A DNA stretch of 12,423 nt from CAYGTK01 sp964352775 (GTDB taxonomy: Bacteria > Bacteroidota > Bacteroidia > Chitinophagales > CAIOSU01), in assembly GCA_964352775.1 (NCBI GenBank), contig CAYGTK010000128.1, forward strand, positions 1 to 12,423. The letters run 5' to 3'. Of the stretch, positions 6,011 through 11,109 are shown one piece after another. Position numbers and translations under genes: made by a program. Each line of letters opens with the position of its first letter. The first letter of the stretch is position 1. A model generated the notes under the pieces. That model had not been told where the DNA came from. It saw nothing but the letters and a program-made list of their open reading frames with translations, and searched no databases.

Positions 6011-6328
6011 CTATTTATCCCTACTCAAGGTAAAAGTAGTAACCGAGCACGAGGCCTCTTTATAGGCATTGCTGGTGGTAATGTGGTAGCCCTTGTTGAT
6101 CACTTCATTCAATATCATGGTGAAGAATTTTACTTGGGTGGCGTGGTCTTTTGGGTCGTTCTTACTAGGGCGGCGTACTTGGGGTTCGCCTGTGCCATCG
6201 GTTATCACTACATCCATAGCGGTGCCGCATATCATTACCGATACCGTTGTTAAGGGCTGCTGTGCTATAGCAGATATGGATAAACTTAAGCTAGCCACTA
6301 AAAGGATAAGAAGCATTTTCATTGTCAA
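6011..6328 (-). CDS. Small secreted protein of unknown function
   Basis: This is a 105-residue ORF with a clear Sec signal peptide. MTMKM is followed by a leucine/serine-rich hydrophobic core and a probable signal-peptidase site after AIA (residue 22), just before QQ. The mature protein of about 83 residues has two cysteines (Cys34 and Cys94) that could pair in the periplasm. Its second half, MILNEVINKGYHITTSN, faintly resembles small DUF4177-type proteins (LNxxxxxGY/W), a weak pattern-level guess. I do not recognise the family. The start is uncertain among Met1, Met3 and Met5; no clear -7 octamer lies upstream. The gene is convergent with the thioesterase gene across repeat copy C and faces away from the hairpin RNA locus. 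Confidence 0.65.
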   Translation of the reverse strand: MTMKMLLILLVASLSLSISAIAQQPLTTVSVMICGTAMDVVITDGTGEPQVRRPSKNDPKDHATQVKFFTMILNEVINKGYHITTSNAYKEASCSVTTFTLSRDK

Positions 6329-6461
6329 CTATTTTGTGAGCTGAAGTTAATTTATAGCCGTGGAGAAGCCTTGTGGAGTTTCCCACTTAGTGAAGAACAA
6401 GTGTTTGTGTTCCATTCTAAACACAGCATTTTTACATAACAGAAATAATTATCTGAACAAC

Positions 6462-6478
6462 TTTCGCCATTTGCGAAA
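6462..6478. promoter_or_regulatory. Inverted repeat upstream of the hairpin RNA candidate
   Basis: Arms TTTCGC and GCGAAA with spacer CATTT lie about 45 bases before the long hairpin. It could be an operator for the RNA gene or a small hairpin at its 5' end. I could not find a convincing -33/-7 pair for that RNA, so the relation is open. Confidence 0.25.
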
Positions 6479-6521
6479 CTTGCATAAGAGTGCCCCGTAC
6501 AAGGAGGCATAACCACACAAG

Positions 6522-6685
6522 CAACCAACTATGAAAATATAAACAAGGCAACATTAACACTGTGCAGATCGGATCTAGGTGACAGAAAGAGGGGTGCTAT
6601 AGCCCCAAAGTGTTAAGTTTTGTTTATTTCATGGTTGGTTGGTTAAGAAGGCCAACTCGTTACGACGGGTGGCCTTTCTTTTTTT
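6522..6685 (+). ncRNA. Structured small RNA candidate (6S-like long hairpin plus terminator)
   Basis: The two arms 6522-6561 and 6609-6641 pair over about 30 positions. CAACCAAC pairs with GTTGGTTG, then a T-G wobble, ATGAA with TTCAT, a three-base bulge, ATAAACAA with TTGTTTAT, an asymmetric internal loop GGCAACA/GTT, and TTAACACT with AGTGTTAA. The 47-base apical part holds a GGGG...CCCC hairpin (6591-6606) and a short AGATC/GATCT palindrome. A strong intrinsic terminator follows six bases after the closing stem on the plus strand only. A long rod with an internal loop, a size of roughly 165-200 bases and a terminator are features of 6S RNA, which binds RNA polymerase by mimicking an open promoter; that identity is inference. 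SRP RNA, tmRNA and RNase P hallmarks are absent. Promoter and exact 5' end are not resolved. Confidence 0.5.
6648..6685 (+). terminator. Intrinsic (rho-independent) terminator
   Basis: The stem AAGGCCA (6648-6654) / TGGCCTT (6670-6676), with possible further pairing inward, is followed by TTTCTTTTTTT-type T-rich sequence to 6685. On the minus strand the stem is not followed by T's, so it works for plus-strand transcription. It would end the hairpin RNA and insulate the FAD oxidoreductase gene downstream. Confidence 0.8.
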
Positions 6686-6732
6686 ATAGCTCCTTCCAAA
6701 ATTTCCTTTCCAGTTAAATTGTGCCGCTTTGC

Positions 6733-6767
6733 TTTTGAATAAAAAGCCCGCAGATCTGCTATCTTCA
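6733..6767 (+). promoter_or_regulatory. Candidate promoter of the FAD oxidoreductase gene
   Basis: TTTTG (6733-6737) and TATCTTCA (6760-6767) are 22 bases apart. The -7 octamer has two mismatches to TAnnTTTG and ends four bases before the ATG at 6772, the same layout as several other genes here. Because it follows a strong terminator, a promoter is needed in this interval. Confidence 0.4.
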
Positions 6768-6771
6768 AAGC

Positions 6772-8391
6772 ATGAAGCGAATAGGTACATCATACAAGCA
6801 AACCAAACCCGAAAATAATTACGATGCCATAGTGGTTGGCTCTGGAATTGGAGGCATGGCCACGGCCGTATTTTTGGCTAAAGCAGGTAAAAAAGTCTTG
6901 GTATTAGAAAGACATTATACCGCAGGTGGTTTCACCCATGTGTTCAAACGCCGCGATTACGAATGGGATGTGGGTATCCACTACATTGGTGAGGTGATGA
7001 ACGAACGAAGCGCCATGTATGCCCTGTTCCACTACATTACTGATGGGGAATTGAAATGGGCCGATATGGGCGATGTGTACGACCGTATTGTGTTTGGCGA
7101 TAAGATATACGACTTCGTGAAAGGCCGTGAGAACTGGCGCGTGAAGATGAAAGAATACTTCCCCGAACCGAAAGACCAAGAGAGTATTGATAAGTACATT
7201 GAGCTGATACTAGCTGCAGCTGGGTCGGTAAAAGGATACTCGGTAGCTAAGGCTTTGCCTAGTGCTATATCGTGGGCAGCTCGTCCATTTATGCAGCGCG
7301 ACTTTTTGAAGCATGCTAAAAAGACCACCCGCGAAACGCTAGAAGAGATAACCGACAATGAGCAATTAATAGGTGTACTTACCGGTCAATATGGCGATTA
7401 CGGATTGCCGCCGGGGCAAAGCAGTTTTGTGATTCACGCTATGGTGGTGAAACACTATTTCCGTGGTGGGGCCTACCCTATTGGTGGAAGTAGCGAAATA
7501 GCTGCCGGAGTAGAAACCTTACTGAACAAGCACAATAGCCACATGTATACCAATGCCCCCGTGGCCGAAATATTGGTGAAGAACAACAAGGCCTACGGTG
7601 TAAAAATGGAAGATGGCGATGAGTATACTGCCGACATGATAATCAGTAATGCTGGTATTAATGTAACCTTTAACCACCTGCTAAAAAGTGCCAACGGAAA
7701 GGCCGAACCCTATAAGCGCATTCTAAAAGAAGTAAAACCATCGGCAGCGCATGTTAGCCTATACATTGGCTTAAAGCATACTGCGGAAGAGTTGAATTTG
7801 CCGAAGGCGAACTACTGGATTTACCCAGAGAACTATAATCACGACGAGAATTTGGCAAACTACTTCGCTGATCCAGAGAATGCGCCTTTACCTGTAGCCT
7901 ACATCTCGTTCCCGGGTGCTAAAGACCCTGACTTTACCAATCGCTACCCTGGGCGTTGTACCATTGAAATAATTAGCCTTGCCCCTTTTGAGGATTTCGA
8001 AAAATGGGATGGTAGCCGATGGAAGCACCGCGGTGAAGATTACGATGCCATGAAAGAACGCATCAGTCAGCGACTACTTGAACAGCTCTACAAATACGAA
8101 CCACAGTTGAAAGGTAAAATTGATACTTATGAGCTGTCTACCCCTTTAACTACTAAGCACTTCGTGAATTATCAGCAGGGCGAAATTTATGGTATTGACC
8201 ATACACCGCAACGATTCAAGGAGAAACTATTACAACCCCGCACCCCAATTAAGAACCTATACCTAACGGGACAGGATATTTTAACTGCGGGAGTAGGTGG
8301 TGCTTTATTTGCTGGCGTATTAACAGCATCAGCCATATTGGGTAAGAACCTAACGAGCGATGTAATGGAATACATGAAGGAAAAGAGCTAG
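6772..8391 (+). CDS. FAD-dependent oxidoreductase of the RetSat/phytoene-desaturase (CrtI) family
   Basis: This 539-residue flavoprotein acts on hydrophobic polyene- or retinol-like substrates in its best-known relatives (carotenoid desaturases and all-trans-retinol 13,14-reductase). The N-terminal dinucleotide fold is YDAIVVGSGIGGMATAVFLAKAG (residues 17-39), with Glu46 at the end of the second strand. It is followed by the RetSat-like run RHYTAGGFTHVFKRRDYEWDVGIHYIG. The C-terminal FAD-binding motif LYLTGQDILTAGVGGALFAGVLTASAILG lies near residues 500-528. The GIHYIG run and the total length favour a RetSat-like over a strict CrtI enzyme. There is no carotenoid pathway gene in the window, so substrate and direction (reduction or desaturation) are unknown. 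The gene leads a plus-strand run and is 33 bases from the GMC oxidoreductase gene, so the two are likely co-expressed. Confidence 0.9.
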   Translation: MKRIGTSYKQTKPENNYDAIVVGSGIGGMATAVFLAKAGKKVLVLERHYTAGGFTHVFKRRDYEWDVGIHYIGEVMNERSAMYALFHYITDGELKWADMGDVYDRIVFGDKIYDFVKGRENWRVKMKEYFPEPKDQESIDKYIELILAAAGSVKGYSVAKALPSAISWAARPFMQRDFLKHAKKTTRETLEEITDNEQLIGVLTGQYGDYGLPPGQSSFVIHAMVVKHYFRGGAYPIGGSSEIAAGVETLLNKHNSHMYTNAPVAEILVKNNKAYGVKMEDGDEYTADMIISNAGINVTFNHLLKSANGKAEPYKRILKEVKPSAAHVSLYIGLKHTAEELNLPKANYWIYPENYNHDENLANYFADPENAPLPVAYISFPGAKDPDFTNRYPGRCTIEIISLAPFEDFEKWDGSRWKHRGEDYDAMKERISQRLLEQLYKYEPQLKGKIDTYELSTPLTTKHFVNYQQGEIYGIDHTPQRFKEKLLQPRTPIKNLYLTGQDILTAGVGGALFAGVLTASAILGKNLTSDVMEYMKEKS

Positions 8392-8412
8392 TGTTTTCTA
8401 AGTCATCTGGCT

Positions 8413-8420
8413 TATATTAG
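8413..8420 (+). promoter_or_regulatory. Candidate -7-like element before the GMC oxidoreductase gene
   Basis: TATATTAG ends four bases before the ATG at 8425, inside the 33-base gap after the preceding gene. It may drive extra transcription within the operon. There is no Shine-Dalgarno in the gap. Confidence 0.25.
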
Positions 8421-8424
8421 TTGT

Positions 8425-10032
8425 ATGGAGTACGACTACGACTATATCGTAATTGGGTCAGGATTTGGAGGCAGCGTATCGGCCATGCGCCTTTCTGAAA
8501 AGGGCTACAAGGTAGGTGTGATAGAAAAGGGCAAACGCTTTGCCGCAAAGGATTTCCCCAAAACCAATTGGAGTGTAAGCAAGTACCTGTGGGTACCCAT
8601 GCTGAAGTGGTTCGGCTTCCAGAAACTCACCTTTTTTAAAGAAGTATTCGTGCTTAGTGGCGTAGGTGTAGGCGGTGGGAGCTTAGTATATGCCAATACC
8701 CACATGATGCCCGATGATGCTTATTTCAACAACCCCAGCTGGGGACACTTGAAAGATTGGAAAAAGGTGCTTGGCCCCTACTACGATAAAGCCCGCTACA
8801 TGCTGGGCACAGTAAAGTACGATAAGGAATACATTGAGGATAAGAAACTGAAAGAAGTTGCCCAAGACATGGGCCGTGAAGACTCTTATGATAAGGTAGA
8901 TGTGGGCGTATATTTTGGCGACACAAAGAACCCAGTTGACCCCTATTTTAAAGGACTTGGACCAAAGCGAACGGGTTGTACAGAATGTGCTGGTTGCATG
9001 GTAGGTTGTCGACATGGTGCTAAGAATACCTTAGATAAGAACTACCTCTATTTTGCGGAAGAATTTGGTACAGAAGTAATTGCCGAAACCCTAGTTACCA
9101 AGATAGAATACATTGACGAAGTATATCACATCCACACCGAAAGCAGCACGAGTTGGTTCGGGAAGAACAAGCGCGTACTGAAGAGCAAAGGCCTAGTTGT
9201 AAGCGGCGGTGTGTTAGGCACTATGGACCTTTTGCTAAAGCAGAAACACAAATTAGGCACGCTACCCAATATATCCGACAGCCTTGGTTTTCAAGTACGA
9301 ACCAATAGTGAATCGCTGTGTGGTGTAGCTGCTGGAGATACTAAACTGAACAACGGTATTGCCATCAGTTCGGTGTTCAACCCCGATGAGAACACGCATG
9401 TAGAAATAGTGAAGTTCCCAGATAAGTCGGGCGCATTGGCACGATTGGCAGGCCCAGCAGCAAGCGAAGGAAATGGCCTAGTGCGTACTACTAAAATGAT
9501 AGGCAATGTAATTACCAGTCCACTAAAATTCCTGAGAAGTACCTTAAGCACTAACCTGCCAAAGAACTCCATCATATTCCTAGTGATGCAATCGCTAGAT
9601 AGTTCATTGAAAATGGTTTGGAAACCAGGCCTGTTCGGTGGTGGTATAGCTATGGCAAATGAAGGGAATAACAAAGTACCTGCCTACATCCCCATTGGTC
9701 AAGAAGTGATGCATCGCTATGCTGAAAAGGTGAATGGAGTACCTCAAAATGCTGTAACAGAAGTAATGTTCAACATGAGCACCACGGCACACATATTAGG
9801 CGGTTGCCCCATGGGCGAAACCAAAGAGACAGGAGTAGTGAACGAGAATTTTGAACTACACAGCTACCCCAATATGTTCGTGTTAGATGGGTCGATAGTA
9901 GCAGGCAACTTAGGCGTGAACCCTAGCCTAACTATCACCGCCTTAAGTGAGTATGCTATGGACCAAATAGCCGCAAAAGATGGTAATGTGCAAAGAACCT
10001 TGGCCCAGTTGATGGAAGAACAAGTAGCTTAG
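8425..10032 (+). CDS. GMC-family FAD oxidoreductase, cholesterol-oxidase-like, with four-cysteine motif
   Basis: This 535-residue GMC oxidoreductase is of the bacterial cholesterol-oxidase-like subgroup, enzymes that oxidise alcohol groups of sterols and other lipids using FAD. The N-terminus DYIVIGSGFGGSVSAMRLSEKGY (residues 6-28) is the FAD dinucleotide fold. VLSGVGVGGGSLVYANTHMMP (76-96) is the second FAD contact, TAHILGGCPMG (454-464) carries the probable active-site His456, and LDGSIVAGNLGVNPSLTITALSEYA (487-511) is the conserved C-terminal FAD segment with Asn499. Between them lies C-x2-C-x2-C-x3-C at Cys185, 188, 191 and 195, followed by HGAKNTLDKNYLY. The subgroup keeps this motif, and it resembles an iron-sulphur binding pattern. 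No signal peptide is visible, so the enzyme is cytoplasmic. It is 33 bases after the RetSat-like gene and 42 bases before the next gene. Substrate is unknown. Confidence 0.92.
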   Translation: MEYDYDYIVIGSGFGGSVSAMRLSEKGYKVGVIEKGKRFAAKDFPKTNWSVSKYLWVPMLKWFGFQKLTFFKEVFVLSGVGVGGGSLVYANTHMMPDDAYFNNPSWGHLKDWKKVLGPYYDKARYMLGTVKYDKEYIEDKKLKEVAQDMGREDSYDKVDVGVYFGDTKNPVDPYFKGLGPKRTGCTECAGCMVGCRHGAKNTLDKNYLYFAEEFGTEVIAETLVTKIEYIDEVYHIHTESSTSWFGKNKRVLKSKGLVVSGGVLGTMDLLLKQKHKLGTLPNISDSLGFQVRTNSESLCGVAAGDTKLNNGIAISSVFNPDENTHVEIVKFPDKSGALARLAGPAASEGNGLVRTTKMIGNVITSPLKFLRSTLSTNLPKNSIIFLVMQSLDSSLKMVWKPGLFGGGIAMANEGNNKVPAYIPIGQEVMHRYAEKVNGVPQNAVTEVMFNMSTTAHILGGCPMGETKETGVVNENFELHSYPNMFVLDGSIVAGNLGVNPSLTITALSEYAMDQIAAKDGNVQRTLAQLMEEQVA

Positions 10033-10074
10033 ACCCGATACAATTTTCTCAATTGCCCATCAGTTAGACCTTTA

Positions 10075-11028
10075 ATGCGAAAGTTAATATATCTACTTTG
10101 TGGTATTGCGCTGCTGTTGGTGTGTTTGAAATTCACCTTCTGGGGCGGATTAATTCTACACATCTCGCGCTGGTTCATTATAGGGATATTGATAGCCTAT
10201 GCCATTTTCAGCAAACAGCGATTTGGGAAATTAGCAATAGTCACTTTGATAGTATTGATCGGCGAATTCGCATGGTACAACGTACGCTACCAGCCAGAGT
10301 CGAACCATAAAGGCACAAATGACTTAAGCATACGTTCTTACAACTTACTCTTCAGCAGCAAAGCATACGATGCCAACCAAGAAGCATTAACCCAAGGAGA
10401 ACCTGATATACTTCTGGTACAAGAATTCACCCCAAGGTGGCGTGATGAGCTAGCCGAGATAAAGTCTACTTACCCTTATCAATATCTAAGCCCCGTATGG
10501 AGCGCTTGGGGATTGGGTATCTATTCCAAGCACCCTATCAAGCCCATTCATTTGCAGATAAACGATGCAAAGAAACAGGTAGCTCAATTAGCAGAGATAG
10601 ACTTTCTAGACAAAAAAGTGCTTTTAGTAAATGCCCACTATACATCCCCAGCACTTGCAGTGGAACAACCAAAGCGGTTCTTCCCAGTACTGGAGCGCAT
10701 CAGTAAAGCCCGAAAAGACCAATGGCGAGAGACTATGTATAGAATAGAAGCAATAGAAGACCAATACGATGCAGTTATCGTTGGGGGCGATCTGAATCTA
10801 TTAGAAGTAGAAGGGCTATATAGAGAAATGCGGCTCGATATGCGCGATGCCCATCGAGATGTGGGACAGTCAACTACTGGCTTTAGCTTCCCCAACTTAG
10901 TTACCCCCTACCCTTTTATGCGGATAGATTACTTCATGTATCGAGGGGAAGTAGAACCTATACAGTTGTTCGCGGAATGGCGCGGTAAAAGCGACCACTA
11001 TCCGCTTTATTTCAAAGTGAGATTATAG
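10075..11028 (+). CDS. Membrane-anchored endonuclease/exonuclease/phosphatase (EEP) family protein
   Basis: This is a 317-residue protein with two or three hydrophobic segments at residues 4-20, 23-45 and 53-68, followed by an EEP (DNase I-like) domain from about residue 85. The metal-site residues can be followed through the domain: Asn90 in RSYNLL, Glu117 in LLVQEFTP, Asn186 and His188 in VNAHYT, Asp239 and Asn241 in VGGDLNL, Asp285 in RIDYF, and the final Asp307-His308 in KSDHYPLYF. So the catalytic set looks complete. Family members act on DNA, RNA, phosphoinositides or sphingomyelin; the N-terminal anchor suggests an envelope location and perhaps a phospholipid or extracellular nucleic-acid substrate. 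It lies 42 bases after the GMC gene and is probably in the same operon. TAGACC precedes TTTA directly before the ATG; there is no Shine-Dalgarno sequence. Confidence 0.9.
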   Translation: MRKLIYLLCGIALLLVCLKFTFWGGLILHISRWFIIGILIAYAIFSKQRFGKLAIVTLIVLIGEFAWYNVRYQPESNHKGTNDLSIRSYNLLFSSKAYDANQEALTQGEPDILLVQEFTPRWRDELAEIKSTYPYQYLSPVWSAWGLGIYSKHPIKPIHLQINDAKKQVAQLAEIDFLDKKVLLVNAHYTSPALAVEQPKRFFPVLERISKARKDQWRETMYRIEAIEDQYDAVIVGGDLNLLEVEGLYREMRLDMRDAHRDVGQSTTGFSFPNLVTPYPFMRIDYFMYRGEVEPIQLFAEWRGKSDHYPLYFKVRL

Positions 11029-11046
11029 CTATATACTACCTGTATT

Positions 11047-11074
11047 TTCAATTGAATTTTCAAAAAGTACTTTT
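11047..11074. promoter_or_regulatory. Two adjacent palindromes upstream of the transporter gene
   Basis: TTCAATTGAA (11047-11056) and AAAAGTACTTTT (11063-11074) are perfect 10- and 12-base palindromes, six bases apart, within the 81-base gap before the SLC12-like gene. They lie just upstream of the -7-like octamer at 11088, where an activator or repressor would bind. AT-rich palindromes arise easily by chance, so confidence is low. Confidence 0.3.
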
Positions 11075-11087
11075 CATTAGTTCTGCT

Positions 11088-11095
11088 TATTTTAG
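11088..11095 (+). promoter_or_regulatory. Candidate -7 element of the SLC12-like gene
   Basis: TATTTTAG has one mismatch to TAnnTTTG and lies 14 bases before the ATG at 11110. No TTTG is seen 19-21 bases upstream; the AAAAGTACTTTT palindrome is there instead. Confidence 0.3.
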
Positions 11096-11109
11096 GCAGC
11101 TAGCTAACC

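Larger units (their letters stand above)
6329..6771. other. 443-base gene-free region containing an RNA candidate
   Basis: No protein-coding frame here is convincing. The left part (6329-6460) is AT-rich and featureless to my eye. TTTCGC-CATTT-GCGAAA (6462-6478) is a perfect 6-5-6 inverted repeat. TGCC...GGCA (6491-6509) could form another small hairpin. Then follow the long hairpin (6522-6641), the intrinsic terminator (6648-6685) and the promoter of the next gene (6733-6767). Confidence 0.7.

Noticed and set aside
6522..6641. Long hairpin as SRP RNA, tmRNA or RNase P RNA
   Set aside because: I see neither the SRP GGAA tetraloop domain, nor a tRNA-like acceptor with tag ORF, nor RNase P core motifs.
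6522..6641. Long hairpin as a MITE
   Set aside because: No target-site duplication is visible at its ends and no second copy is in the window. A genome-wide search could reopen this.
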